From Flavobacteriales bacterium (GTDB taxonomy: Bacteria > Bacteroidota > Bacteroidia > Flavobacteriales_F > PHOS-HE28), in contig JADKFY010000027.1 in assembly GCA_016717305.1 (NCBI GenBank), positions 1 to 64,000 on the forward strand: a DNA stretch of 64,000 nucleotides, read 5' to 3'. The stretch's first letter is position 1, and every line of letters begins with the position of its first letter. The notes beneath the pieces are model-generated. The model was given only the letters and a program-made list of their open reading frames with translations, was not told the DNA's origin and searched no databases. A program made the translations under genes and the position numbers. Below, one piece after another: positions 33,905 through 42,787 of this stretch.

Positions 33905-34795
33905 ATGCGCCTGATCATAGTCGGATCCTTTGTGTTTTTGTGTGGAGCTTGTGTCGCCCAGAAGAACGGACTGCCTGCCATCCCAAAGGATACCGCACAA
34001 TGGCAGATGATCGAGCTGCGCGATGGGTCCCGCTTGATCGGCAAGATGATCGATCGTGATGAGGTAGCTGTATTGTTCCGCACACGTGACCTTGGCGAAG
34101 TACGAATTGCAACTGAACGGATAGCAGTCATTCGTAAACTGCCTAGCGATTATTCGTTGAATGGTTTTCCTTTCGAAAACCCGAACACCCAGACCTATTT
34201 CGCGTCCGCCAGTGCGATCCCGCTTGCGAAAGGAGAGGTTCGCTACACGAACGTTGCCTTGTTGGCGAATGCCTTTTCTGTTGGCTTAACGAAGCACCTA
34301 ACTGTTGGGGTAGGCGCTGAGTTTTTCTCTCTGATCGAACGGCACAGGATCAATGCCGGAGCAGGTGCGAAACTAGGTTTCCCAGTAGGTAAGCGGATCC
34401 ATCTTGCTATTAGCGGAGTTTACCAACAGGTGGTTTACAGCGGCAACCGGGATCATCGCGTTTACGGTTACGCGAACAAAGCCGGGTTTAGCGCAGCGCA
34501 ATTCACTTACAGCGGCAAAGATTGGAATGTGACTGCCGCTGCGGGCTATCTGTTTACATCCTATTTCTACGAGCGTGGCAATTGGTACGCGCTCTCTGGA
34601 ATGGCGCGGGCCACAACGCATGTTGCTTTTGTTATGGAGAATGTCTTTCGGGCAAAGAACAACATCTTCAACACAGCTTTCGGTGTTCGTTACCTCATCC
34701 GAAATGCGTCGCTCGACTTCGGTGCAGTAGTTTCTACTGAGTATGGACTTGGAGACATCCCTACACCTTTTGTTGGTTGTTCGGTACGGTTGTAA
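33905..34795 (+). CDS. Outer-membrane-like beta-barrel protein, hypothetical
   Basis: A 296-residue protein with a signal peptide (LIIVGSFVFLCGACVAQ). The N-terminal 40 mature residues form a small beta domain (WQMIELRDGSRLIGKMIDRD), then about 230 residues of alternating beta strands rich in Tyr/Phe/Gly (GVYQQVVYSGNRDHRVYGYA, GYLFTSYFYERGNWYALSG) end in GDIPTPFVGCSVRL, as in small outer-membrane barrels. Substrate or role is unknown. It lies between nqrF and apbE but is after a terminator, so it is probably not part of the nqr transcript. Confidence 0.65.
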   Translation: MRLIIVGSFVFLCGACVAQKNGLPAIPKDTAQWQMIELRDGSRLIGKMIDRDEVAVLFRTRDLGEVRIATERIAVIRKLPSDYSLNGFPFENPNTQTYFASASAIPLAKGEVRYTNVALLANAFSVGLTKHLTVGVGAEFFSLIERHRINAGAGAKLGFPVGKRIHLAISGVYQQVVYSGNRDHRVYGYANKAGFSAAQFTYSGKDWNVTAAAGYLFTSYFYERGNWYALSGMARATTHVAFVMENVFRAKNNIFNTAFGVRYLIRNASLDFGAVVSTEYGLGDIPTPFVGCSVRL

Positions 34796-34980
34796 GGCGT
34801 GCCTCTCGCGTGACTTGAAGCGTGAGGTTGAACAGTTAGGTCATTTGTCGTTGATAAGTGGCGATACACCCTATGAAAAACTCCAAATGAGCATCCGAGG
34901 TTGGATTAGTTCGCATTCAAACCTCATCGGCCTAAGACCTTTTCAATCCCCCGACCCAGAAAATGCCCTTGATTTGCAGC

Positions 34981-36012
34981 ATGAACAAATTCGTGTTGCC
35001 TTTTTTGATCGCGTACATTCTGGGAAGTTGCTCGCAGCCAAGTCGCACTAGCGTGATCACCCTCCAAGGCAAAGCCCAAGGGACAACCTTCACCATAAAG
35101 TATTTGGATAGCCTCCAGCGTGATCTGAGCGGCCCGGTGGACAGCCTATTGAAAGTGGTGGATCGATCCCTGAGCCTCTGGGACAGCACCAGTACGGTCA
35201 ATCAGTTCAACGCTGCTCCAGATACATTCCAAAGCAAAGACCCGCATTTCAGAACGGTCTTCGCGCTCTCCCAGAACTTGTGGCGCACCACGCACCATGC
35301 GTTCGATCCAACGGTACTTCCGGTGGTGAAGGCCTGGGGCGTTGGCAAAGCCGGGCGTGGCGATCTGGATACGGCATCGGTGGCGGGCTTGAGGCAATTG
35401 GTGGGCATGGACAAGCTCCGGATGGAACAAGGGCCAATGACCCACGGTAGTGTGCTTTCAATGATCAGTTATTTCCGTGCGCTACCCGGAATTCAATTCG
35501 ATCCAAATGGCATCGCTCAAGGATATTCCGTGGACCTGATCGCCATCTTGCTGCAACAGGCCGGTATCACCAACTACATGGTTGAAGTAGGAGGAGAAAC
35601 CCGGTGCAGCGGAACGAACGACAAGGGCACACCGTGGCTAATGCAAATTGACAAACCGATTGAAGGGGCGCAACATGAGCAGCAGACCGTGGTGTCATTG
35701 CAGGACAAAAGCCTCGCCACCAGTGGTAATTACCGTAAGTTCATCGAAGTGGGTGGAAAACGCTACGGACACACGATCGATCCTCGCACATGCAGGCCCG
35801 CAATGAACGCCTTGCTCAGCGCCAGTGTGATCGCCGATGATTGTGCCATTGCAGACGCATTAGGGACGGCGTTGATGGTGATGGGACCTGAAGATGGAAG
35901 GGAGTGGCTAGCGCAACACCCCGAAGTGGAGGCCTATCTCGTGATCGATGATGGAGCGGGTGGGTATACGGTATGGTCCACTCCTGGCTGGCCAAAGAGT
36001 AGTGCTCAGTGA
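34981..36012 (+). CDS. apbE: FAD:protein FMN transferase ApbE
   Basis: A 343-residue lipoprotein (signal ending in ILGSC). Motifs of the ApbE flavin transferase family are seen: FDPTVLPVVKAWGVG, IQFDPNGIAQGYSVDLIA, YMVEVGGETRCSG, LATSGNYRKF and YGHTIDPRTCRPA; the last three line the Mg2+/FAD site. It transfers FMN from FAD onto the Thr of SGAT-like motifs in NqrB and NqrC, whose genes lie about 5 kb upstream on the same strand. Lipid anchoring would place it on the periplasmic face. The start at 34981 was chosen for the signal peptide. Its 3' end overlaps the convergent pentapeptide-repeat gene by 7 bases. Confidence 0.95.
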   Translation: MNKFVLPFLIAYILGSCSQPSRTSVITLQGKAQGTTFTIKYLDSLQRDLSGPVDSLLKVVDRSLSLWDSTSTVNQFNAAPDTFQSKDPHFRTVFALSQNLWRTTHHAFDPTVLPVVKAWGVGKAGRGDLDTASVAGLRQLVGMDKLRMEQGPMTHGSVLSMISYFRALPGIQFDPNGIAQGYSVDLIAILLQQAGITNYMVEVGGETRCSGTNDKGTPWLMQIDKPIEGAQHEQQTVVSLQDKSLATSGNYRKFIEVGGKRYGHTIDPRTCRPAMNALLSASVIADDCAIADALGTALMVMGPEDGREWLAQHPEVEAYLVIDDGAGGYTVWSTPGWPKSSAQ

Positions 36013-36578
36013 TCTTCGATGATGATGCCGGTGCGATCCAAAAGTCCGGCAAGTCCATCCAACGAGAATCGTGCTTTGCGGACCTTGTTGGCCGAAGGGT
36101 CTATGGAGTAGTGCAATGCACCTCTGAAGTCCGCGCCTTCAAGTGTGGTGCCATCAAAGACCGCAGCACCCAGATCACAGCCAGCAAGGGAACAGTTCGT
36201 AAGGTCTGAATTGCTCAGATCGGTTTCGCGCATCCGGCACTTGTTGAATTCTGTACCCTTCAACCGAAGCCCTTGGAAAGAGGCGAGGTCCAATATGCAC
36301 GCTTCAAAGGAAAATGAAAGCAAGAAGGAATGGCAGCCATCGAAACGGAGTCCCAAGAGCTTGCAACGTTCAAAACGAACAGAGCGGAACGAAGTGCGGC
36401 CCACCTGAGCAAGGCTCATGTCGCAATCCCTGAAGATGCAGTCCACAAAGACCTTCCCGTTCAGGTTGGCATTCTTCAGGTCAAGTTTTTCAAATGTGCA
36501 ACGGCCGTATTCAGATGCTTGAAGACCAGAGGTGCCGATATCCGAAGCAGTTAAGATCTTATCCTCTACGAACAGCAT
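36006..36578 (-). CDS. Pentapeptide-repeat protein, Qnr/McbG-like
   Basis: A 190-residue protein of tandem A(D/N)LXX pentapeptides forming a right-handed quadrilateral beta-helix, for example CTFEKLDLKNANLNGKVFVD and CRMRETDLSNSDLTNCSLAG, with a C-terminal non-repeat piece (IDPSANKVRKARFSLDGLAG) like that of Qnr dimerisation regions. Qnr-type proteins mimic DNA and shield DNA gyrase from quinolones, but most chromosomal relatives have no known target. The Met at 36578 (MLFVEDKILTASDIG) best matches family N-termini; upstream Mets add up to 13 residues. It follows the small NqrM-like gene by 45 bases. Confidence 0.85.
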   Translation of the reverse strand: MLFVEDKILTASDIGTSGLQASEYGRCTFEKLDLKNANLNGKVFVDCIFRDCDMSLAQVGRTSFRSVRFERCKLLGLRFDGCHSFLLSFSFEACILDLASFQGLRLKGTEFNKCRMRETDLSNSDLTNCSLAGCDLGAAVFDGTTLEGADFRGALHYSIDPSANKVRKARFSLDGLAGLLDRTGIIIEDH

Positions 36579-36623
36579 TGCTGAAGACCGGTCCTGCGCA
36601 GCCATTCGAATGTGCACGGCCGA

Positions 36624-36821
36624 TCAGGCTTTGCACTTTTCCTCTGGTCGGGCACCGCACATTCCGCAGCTGCCTCCTTCGGCCTGCACCAAGGGATTGT
36701 TGCTCGCACAGGTGCCTGCGAATTCGCCGCCTTTCTTGGCCCAGATCTTTATGGCGATCCCCGCAAAGCCCAAGCCCAATAGGCCAATGCCAAGTAGAAC
36801 AGTAAGGAGTGTCGTGGACAT
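36624..36821 (-). CDS. Small membrane protein with Cys cluster, probable NqrM-like Na+-NQR maturation factor
   Basis: A 65-residue protein with one N-terminal membrane helix (LLTVLLGIGLLGLGFAGIAI) followed by a Cys-rich tail: GTCASNNPL, GGSCGMCGA and EEKCKA. The layout (single helix, then a C..CxxC..C cluster) resembles NqrM (DUF539), which delivers iron to the NqrD/NqrE cluster and is often encoded near nqr and apbE, as here. The assignment is by resemblance and context, not by a complete motif match. If correct, it completes a maturation set of ApbE plus NqrM for the NQR operon nearby. Confidence 0.55.
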   Translation of the reverse strand: MSTTLLTVLLGIGLLGLGFAGIAIKIWAKKGGEFAGTCASNNPLVQAEGGSCGMCGARPEEKCKA

Positions 36822-36906
36822 CTGGTTACAAAGGTAAGGAGTGGTTTGGATGACTTTCGTCAGCTCGCGATCTGCAGAGATCGTACAAGTTCACATTGGC
36901 ATTCAC

Positions 36907-37410
36907 ATGAGCGACTTGGAATTCAGGCCTCGATACAGGTTCGGCACAAACCTGCCTGTAGAAGAGATAAAGTCCCGTATTTCCGGGCGGATCAACATGG
37001 ACAACCCCGATGAACTTGTCCTAGGCGGTTCAGGTCATCACTTGGTCTTGGGCTTTTCTGAAGTCCAACAACATGTCTGGACCCCTCGCCTGGATATCGA
37101 CATTTCGGAAGTGGAAGAAGGTTCGATCGTCCGCTGCCTGATCGGTCCGGCTCCCAACGTGTGGATGTTGTTCATGGCCGGTTATTTGGTGATCACGCTT
37201 ATCGGTCTTACCGGGATCACGCTGGGAATGGCCCAACAGATGCTCGGGATCACGGTTTGGGGCTATCTCTTGGCCGCACCCATGCCGTTATTCGGTGTTG
37301 GACTATGGTTGCTTGCACAAGGAGGAAAGCGCCGTACTCGCCCTGAAATGCGCATGCTGAAGGCTTTTGTGGACCGGGCCATGGAAGGGGTGGAGAGATA
37401 TCCCGTGTGA
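36907..37410 (+). CDS. Hypothetical membrane protein, two helices
   Basis: A 167-residue protein with a soluble N-terminus (MSDLEFRPRYRFGTNLPVEE, HLVLGFSEVQQHVWTPRLDI) of about 80 residues and two membrane segments (MLFMAGYLVITLIGLTGITL and WGYLLAAPMPLFGVGLWLLA) near the C-terminus. I recognise no catalytic motif. The Met at 36907 was chosen because upstream residues look non-coding. Function unknown; it is divergent from the NqrM-like gene. Confidence 0.6.
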   Translation: MSDLEFRPRYRFGTNLPVEEIKSRISGRINMDNPDELVLGGSGHHLVLGFSEVQQHVWTPRLDIDISEVEEGSIVRCLIGPAPNVWMLFMAGYLVITLIGLTGITLGMAQQMLGITVWGYLLAAPMPLFGVGLWLLAQGGKRRTRPEMRMLKAFVDRAMEGVERYPV

Positions 37411-37596
37411 ATTGGGACCCTTCAGGCATTCAGTTGCCTTTGTCGTTTAGATCTTATGGCCTTGACATGACCCCAGAACGATGCTTGGGCGATCGTTTTT
37501 GCCGATCCGTCTGATCCGATGCCATTCCGCGGAACTTGGATGGATGGGTCGGCGTATCCATCCTCGGTCGCTCAACAAACCTGATCATCTCAACCC

Positions 37597-38109
37597 ATGA
37601 ACATCTCCACCACACCCCTGAAGCATCTATCCGGTCCAACTCTCTTGTTATTCGCCGGCCTGGGTTTGGCTGCAACACCCGCCACAACGTTGGATTCGGC
37701 GGTCAAGGTCTCGTTCATCGGTTTTCTGCATGTTAGCGACTCCTGTATGGACGATGTCGTATTGGCGTTTGATATGAATGGTGTTTCACAACAAGTGCCT
37801 GTCTCCAAGACCGGACGGTTCATCATGGACATGCCGGATAACACGGAAGCCGTGCTCCACTTCCAAAAACCAGGGCACGTTGCAAAGGATGTGACCGTGG
37901 ATACCCACTATGCAGGAATGGGATGGCCCGGACAGGACACCCGTCAGGTCAAATTTGCTGTGATACTGCATCCCGAACGTGCAATGGCCGGACTGAGATA
38001 TCCTGGCCCTGTAGGTTCCATCGGTTTTGATCCGAACTCGGGATCATTGACCGCAACGCACGATCTTACTGTTGTGCCCGCCAGAAGGAAGGCAACCATG
38101 GAGTTCTAA
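37597..38109 (+). CDS. Secreted hypothetical protein
   Basis: A 170-residue protein with a signal-peptide-like N-terminus (SGPTLLLFAGLGLAATPATT). The body has beta-strand-like segments (VVLAFDMNGVSQQVPVSKTG, AVLHFQKPGHVAKDVTVDT), perhaps an Ig-like or carboxypeptidase-regulatory-like domain. No family was recognised. It runs into the convergent anti-sigma gene with a 4-base overlap at 38106-38109. Confidence 0.55.
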   Translation: MNISTTPLKHLSGPTLLLFAGLGLAATPATTLDSAVKVSFIGFLHVSDSCMDDVVLAFDMNGVSQQVPVSKTGRFIMDMPDNTEAVLHFQKPGHVAKDVTVDTHYAGMGWPGQDTRQVKFAVILHPERAMAGLRYPGPVGSIGFDPNSGSLTATHDLTVVPARRKATMEF

Positions 38110-38354
38110 CCGGGCAACCTCAAATTTATCCGCTCTTCGAGGGCCTTGGTGTCAAAAGCCTCGGCCCTCGAACGGTTTTCAAGCAGATGGTCGATCAGTT
38201 CACTTTGGTGTTTGTAAGCCCCGCATCCCTTGCAAATGCCCATATGCACTCGCAATTGGAGACGTTCAATTGGGGAGAGAGGAACGACCGTACTCTGATC
38301 CAATAGGGCGACCGCTTTCTTACAGGAAAGCAACAGGGTATGTATGATCCCCAT
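38106..38354 (-). CDS. Putative zinc-finger anti-sigma factor
   Basis: An 82-residue cytoplasmic protein with the ZAS pattern: a Cys in LSCKKAVALLDQ near residue 11 and HMGICKGCGAY (H-x3-C-x2-C) near residue 38. The start overlaps the stop of the upstream ECF sigma gene (TGATG at 38354), which fits co-translation with its target. It probably binds the sigma factor and releases it when zinc or redox state changes. There is no membrane helix, so it would be a soluble sensor. Confidence 0.75.
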   Translation of the reverse strand: MGIIHTLLLSCKKAVALLDQSTVVPLSPIERLQLRVHMGICKGCGAYKHQSELIDHLLENRSRAEAFDTKALEERINLRLPG

Positions 38355-38950
38355 CAGTGGTTACGTTTTTGCAATTGGTTGGTGATACAATCACGCAGTT
38401 TCAACTTGGCGCGATGTATCTGTTGCCAGTAGTTCGTAACCGAGATCCCCAATTCCTGACAGATCTCCTTGGCATCCACATTCCGCAAATACTTCATTTC
38501 AATGGCGGCACGCCAATGTGGAGGTAACCCTTGCAAGCAATGGGCGAGGTGTTCCTCCAACAACTCGGCTTCTTGTAAAGCATCCATACTCCATTCTGTT
38601 GGCCGGTGCTCTGGAAGCCATCCGCCATTATCTGCGAATCGCTCTATCTCCAGTTCTTCGGTGCGATGCAAAACCGGGTCTCGATAGGCTTTGCGATAAT
38701 GGTCCGCCAGTTTGTTCTTCAGGATCGAGAACAACCACGTGCGAATGCTGCTTTGACCGGCGTAACGTTCCCTTCCTTCCCAGGCCGCGACAAAGGTGAT
38801 CTGTACCAAGTCTTCCGCCACGGAGAGGTCTTTAACACGGGCTTTCGTATAGCGAAGTAGATCCTGGGTGTACTTGTCGACCCAACTGGAAATGTCACTC
38901 TCACTTCTTGAAAGTGTTGGAGTATTACTTGATCCTGTCTTCTTCGACAT
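38354..38950 (-). CDS. ECF-type sigma-70 RNA polymerase sigma factor
   Basis: A 198-residue sigma factor with region 2 (WVDKYTQDLLRYTKARVKDL, then VAEDLVQITFVAAWEGRERY and SSIRTWLFSILKNKLADHYR) and region 4 (LQGLPPHWRAAIEMKYLRNV, then AKEICQELGISVTNYWQQIH). The sequence order fits group-4 ECF sigmas. It directs transcription in answer to a signal relayed by the overlapping anti-sigma gene. Target promoters cannot be read here. Confidence 0.92.
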   Translation of the reverse strand: MSKKTGSSNTPTLSRSESDISSWVDKYTQDLLRYTKARVKDLSVAEDLVQITFVAAWEGRERYAGQSSIRTWLFSILKNKLADHYRKAYRDPVLHRTEELEIERFADNGGWLPEHRPTEWSMDALQEAELLEEHLAHCLQGLPPHWRAAIEMKYLRNVDAKEICQELGISVTNYWQQIHRAKLKLRDCITNQLQKRNH

Positions 38951-39072
38951 GCAACAAAGCTATTGCTTGGGCGATCCTGGGGAGTTCAACATTGATCCAT
39001 TCTTGTAAGTGAATGTTCGGATCGGCGACCACTCCTGCGGAATGACGAACTTTAGACGTCAACCCCGCTGAT

Positions 39073-40299
39073 ATGAAAAGCACCAAGATCACCTTCACCA
39101 ATGCTACTGGACTTGAACTAAGCGCCCGGCTCGATCTGCCGGCTGACCGTAAACCACAGCACTTTGCGTTGTTCGCGCACTGTTTCACCTGTTCCAAGGA
39201 CCTGAGTGTGGTTCGCAATATCAGCCGGGCGCTCACGAGCAATGGTTTTGGTGTTATGCGATTCGATTTTGCCGGGTTGGGCGATAGCGATGGGGCCTTC
39301 AGCGAGACCACGTTCAGTTCAAATATCGAGGATGTGCATGCCGCAATGGCCTACTTGGCTGCAGAACATAAGGAGCCGGAGCTGATCATTGGTCACTCAT
39401 TGGGAGGCGCTGCGGCGATCGTTGCAGGTGCTGCTGCATCACACATCAAGGCCATCGCAACCATTGGCGCCCCGGCGCATATCGATCACATCAAGAACAT
39501 GTTCACGGCCCAAGTGCCCAAGATCATGGACGAAGGCAGCGCACAAGTAAGCATCGGTGGAAGGCCCTTCACTATTTCCCGATCGTTCCTTGAAGACCTT
39601 GGAAACCGTGACCTGGTGCACATTTTGGCCGATATGCGCAAGGCGATATTGATCGCTCATAGCCCACAGGATACGATCGTGAGTATAGACAACGCAGCTG
39701 AATTGTACCAAGCCGCGCGCCACCCCAAGACCTTTCTTTCGTTGGATGGGGCTGATCATTTATTGACCAACAGCAGTGATTCCATTTACGTGGGGAACAT
39801 GATCGCCAGCTGGGTGCAACGTTACCTGCCGATGGAAGCTGAAGGGGAACTGAAGAGCAAAATGCCGGTTGTCGCACACATCGCCAATGAAGGGTTCACC
39901 ACACAGATCCTTGCCGGTGGCCACCCCATTACCGCAGATGAACCGGAAAGCGTGGGCGGCAACAATTACGGTCCTTCGCCTTATGACCTGCTCAGCGCCG
40001 CGCTTGGGGCCTGCACTGCCATGACCATGAAGATGTACGCGGAACGCAAGCAATGGGACCTACAAGAAGCTTTCGTACACCTACGGCATGGAAAAGTACA
40101 CGCAACGGACTGTGCCGAATGCGAGGAAAAAGGAGGCGGCAAGATCGATCGTTTTGAGCGCCTGATCGAACTGCACGGCGACTTGGATGAAACCCAACGG
40201 AAACGATTAGTGGAGATCGCGGATAAATGTCCTGTACACCGCACACTACACGAAACCGTCCAAGTGGTTACGTGGCTAAAGAAGGACGAAAGTGTTTGA
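39073..40299 (+). CDS. Bifunctional alpha/beta hydrolase-OsmC fusion
   Basis: A 408-residue fusion. Residues 1-260 form an alpha/beta hydrolase with the nucleophile elbow GHSLGGAAAI near 109 and a late His in DGADHLLTN, with Asp in SPQDTIVSI; residues 270-405 form an OsmC/Ohr-like domain with the Cys of SAALGACTAMTMKMYAERK and the second Cys in ADKCPVHRTL. OsmC-type Cys pairs reduce organic peroxides. The fusion is known in Bacteroidota and Proteobacteria, and both active sites look intact; the real substrate is unknown. The N-terminus (MKSTKITFTN) matches the family. It converges on the next gene, 12 bases apart. Confidence 0.9.
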   Translation: MKSTKITFTNATGLELSARLDLPADRKPQHFALFAHCFTCSKDLSVVRNISRALTSNGFGVMRFDFAGLGDSDGAFSETTFSSNIEDVHAAMAYLAAEHKEPELIIGHSLGGAAAIVAGAAASHIKAIATIGAPAHIDHIKNMFTAQVPKIMDEGSAQVSIGGRPFTISRSFLEDLGNRDLVHILADMRKAILIAHSPQDTIVSIDNAAELYQAARHPKTFLSLDGADHLLTNSSDSIYVGNMIASWVQRYLPMEAEGELKSKMPVVAHIANEGFTTQILAGGHPITADEPESVGGNNYGPSPYDLLSAALGACTAMTMKMYAERKQWDLQEAFVHLRHGKVHATDCAECEEKGGGKIDRFERLIELHGDLDETQRKRLVEIADKCPVHRTLHETVQVVTWLKKDESV

Positions 40300-40311
40300 A
40301 GAGACTTCCGT

Positions 40312-41116
40312 TCAGAAACAATACTTCGCCCCAACAATAAACGCCCCGGAGCGCTCAATGAAGTTGGAGCCATAACCCGGTAGGAATTGCCAGCCGATCC
40401 CTGTGCGGAAGTCCAGGCCCACCTGCCATTTGGGGCCGATGCCGTACTTGATCCCCAAAAGGGATGTAGAGCCGTGAGTAATACGTCTGTTTGGCCCCGT
40501 AGCTCTTCTTGTTCACCTCTTCGGCGGTTTGTGAGGAAGGGTGTTCGCCGGGTTCCAAGTAGCGGCCTTCGATCAGTACCATCTTGTTGTCGAGGGTCAA
40601 GCCACCGGTTGCGCCCAAGCCGCCGTAGATGTGGATGTGCTTGCCAAGTTTCCCTTTCAGGATGTACGCGGTTTCCAAGCTCACTTCGCGCTGCAGGTTG
40701 CAATAGACGATGGAAGTGTCCAACCCTTTGTTCTTGTACGTGACCATGGCCTCACGCGGGGTATGTACCGCAACACCCACTTGTACTTCGCCGATGGTTC
40801 CCGGTTCGCCGGTGCTTGGTTTGGTTTTCGCGAATCCTGCACTTGCATAGAGTGCGATGCCGCTCGTAACGGTGCTTACTTCTTCTTCGAACAAATGCAG
40901 ATCGCGTTGCATGTCCTGGCTCGATTTCGCAAATGCCGTGATCTGCGCCAAGGACATGGTACTGAAATGATCGCTTTCCACACCAGTGCCGAAATTCAAT
41001 TGGGTTACGCGCCACTGCTTCATGGGCTTTGGGCGTTCGGTCAACACATATTGGTCTTGGCCGGATGAACTGCCAACATGGACCATGAACACGAGAGGGA
41101 GTAGCCACGTTTTCAT
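40312..41116 (-). CDS. Outer-membrane-like protein, hypothetical (frameshifted at 3' end)
   Basis: A roughly 268-residue secreted protein with a signal peptide (WLLPLVFMVHVGSSSGQ) and barrel-like beta strands in the second half (ASAGFAKTKP, YYSRLYIPFGIKYGIG). The frame as given runs past the natural end: dropping one base of the run at 40453-40456 changes FGDQVRHRP to FGIKYGIGPKWQVGLDFRTG and gives a terminal Phe (YCF) stop at 40312, the typical outer-membrane barrel ending. This makes a single-base insertion in GGGG likely. No function is recognised. Confidence 0.68.
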
Positions 41117-41354
41117 AGGTCCAAGATAATGGATCGGACCGGTCTTGGGCATTTCCTAATACTCCGGGTTCTCGAATTTGCAACGCGAACCATCGTCCCG
41201 GTCCTTTCGGGAATTACCGTAGCTCGGATATCTGTCCTGCTTATTCAGCTTCGAAGCCAATGAAGTAAATTGTAGCTCATGACCGTGGTGTTCCTGTTCG
41301 CGAGATCCGGATCGGTGCCTTTCTGGATCATCCTTTTGCAGCGACCTTCGCGTC

Positions 41355-42434
41355 ATGTCCAACGAGAGTTCATTCACCAAGGAGCCCGATTGGGCCGATG
41401 TGCGCAAGGCCCATCCCGCTGTATTGAGCAGCACCTATTTGAACACTCCGTCCGCTGGGGCTATGGCGATCGGTACTGTGGAAGCGGCGATCAATGAGCA
41501 GGTCCTGCTGTTGTCAGAGGGAGCCTCCCATTTTATGCAGTGGATGGAGCATGGTCGCACCGAGGTCCTTCAAGCCGTGGCAGGGAACTTGGGAACGGTG
41601 TTCGAGAACGTGGCATTGGTTCCGAATTTCTCAAAAGGGGCAGCGCTGCTAGCTCCGTTCTTGGCACACCGACCGAAAGTGCTGGTCGTGAACGGGGATT
41701 ACCCAACGTTGCTCGCACCGTTCAAATACCCACCGTTCGAGCTGGTGTTGGTCGACCCGTTACCGGACGGCACCATTCCATTGGAACTACTGGAAAGTGC
41801 GATCAAGAATGAAATGCCGGATATCGTTGCCATCAGCCATGTGCAATGGGCCACGGGCTATGCGGTCGACCTGAAAGCCGTGGCCGAACTATGCCGTTCG
41901 TACAATGCGCTCTCCTTTTTCGATGCCACGCAATCCTGGTGTTGCCTGCCTATCGATGTAACGTCCATGGGAATTGATGTGATCGGAGCCAGCGGCTACA
42001 AATGGCCGCTCGCAGGTTTCGGCAATGGTTTCTTTTACTTGGCGGAACGTGTTCGTGCGGAGCTGGAAGAACGAAGTGGCAGGAAGTTGATGCCCCAACT
42101 GATGGCGGGACATGAGGACCCCGTCGCCTTCATTCGCTTGAAGGATGCGCTGCAACGCTATCGATCGCTTGGCCCAACGGCGATCGTGGACCGGGTGGAT
42201 GCCTTGTGCACGTTGACCACCGAGGCGTTGGATGCCATCGGCATACCTGTGCTCAACGGAGGAAAGGAGAATGGCCGAAGCGGCTTTATGATCATTGAAG
42301 GTGGTCAGGAACGCTTGGAGTCTATGCAAAATGCCGGAGTTCTAGCTGCACTGAGAGGTTCAGGTATCCGGATCGGATTGCACTTCTACAATTCCCCTGA
42401 GGATATCCACAAGTTGGTGGAGGTGCTGAAATAG
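41355..42434 (+). CDS. PLP-dependent class V aminotransferase-fold enzyme
   Basis: A 359-residue fold-type I PLP enzyme of the class V/cysteine-desulfurase superfamily. Visible are ALSFFDATQSWCCLPIDV (the Asp that contacts the cofactor ring), VIGASGYKWPLAGFGNGFFY with the Schiff-base Lys, and the C-terminal GIRIGLHFYNSPEDIHKLVE. The active-site Cys loop of true IscS desulfurases is missing, so it is more like isopenicillin-N-epimerase/kynureninase-type or C-S lyase enzymes. It lies about 2 kb from egtB/egtD on the other strand; an EgtE-like role (C-S lyase) is possible but unproven. Confidence 0.78.
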   Translation: MSNESSFTKEPDWADVRKAHPAVLSSTYLNTPSAGAMAIGTVEAAINEQVLLLSEGASHFMQWMEHGRTEVLQAVAGNLGTVFENVALVPNFSKGAALLAPFLAHRPKVLVVNGDYPTLLAPFKYPPFELVLVDPLPDGTIPLELLESAIKNEMPDIVAISHVQWATGYAVDLKAVAELCRSYNALSFFDATQSWCCLPIDVTSMGIDVIGASGYKWPLAGFGNGFFYLAERVRAELEERSGRKLMPQLMAGHEDPVAFIRLKDALQRYRSLGPTAIVDRVDALCTLTTEALDAIGIPVLNGGKENGRSGFMIIEGGQERLESMQNAGVLAALRGSGIRIGLHFYNSPEDIHKLVEVLK

Positions 42435-42505
42435 GTGAGGGCATCATAGACCGGATGCGGGCAACACCCTTGCTCCCCAACTCCGTTGCCCAAGTTCCGA
42501 TCGAT

Positions 42506-42787
42506 CTACTTCTCCACCTTCACACCCTTCCAAAAAGCCACGTACCCTTCAATGTTCTTTGCCGCGTCTTTCGTAGACGGATAATACCACGCTGCATCCT
42601 TGTTCTCCTTGCCGTCAACTTCCAATGTGTAGTAGGAAGCAACACCTTTCCATGGACACGTGCTGTGCGTGGAAGAGGGTTTGAAGAACTCCTTCTTGAT
42701 CGCACTTTCGGGGAAGTACTGGTTGTGCTCAACCATTATGGTATCCTCGCTTTCCGCGATCACTTGTCCGTTCCAAATAGATTTCAT
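42506..42787 (-). CDS. DUF427 domain protein coupled to egtD
   Basis: A 93-residue DUF427 protein (MKSIWNGQVIAESEDTIMVE, then SSTHSTCPWKGVASYYTLEV and DAAWYYPSTKDAAKNIEGYV). The family is small, widespread and of uncertain function. Its ATG overlaps the egtD stop (ATGA at 42784-42787), so it is translationally coupled to ergothioneine synthesis in an egtB-egtD-DUF427 operon. The start at 42787 (MKSIWNG) fits the family; the longer upstream frame lies in egtD. Confidence 0.85.
   Translation of the reverse strand: MKSIWNGQVIAESEDTIMVEHNQYFPESAIKKEFFKPSSTHSTCPWKGVASYYTLEVDGKENKDAAWYYPSTKDAAKNIEGYVAFWKGVKVEK

Noticed and set aside
36006..36578. Acquired quinolone resistance (qnr) gene
   Set aside because: The pentapeptide fold is Qnr-like, but there is no mobile element and the gene sits in an ordinary chromosomal setting; a native role is more likely.
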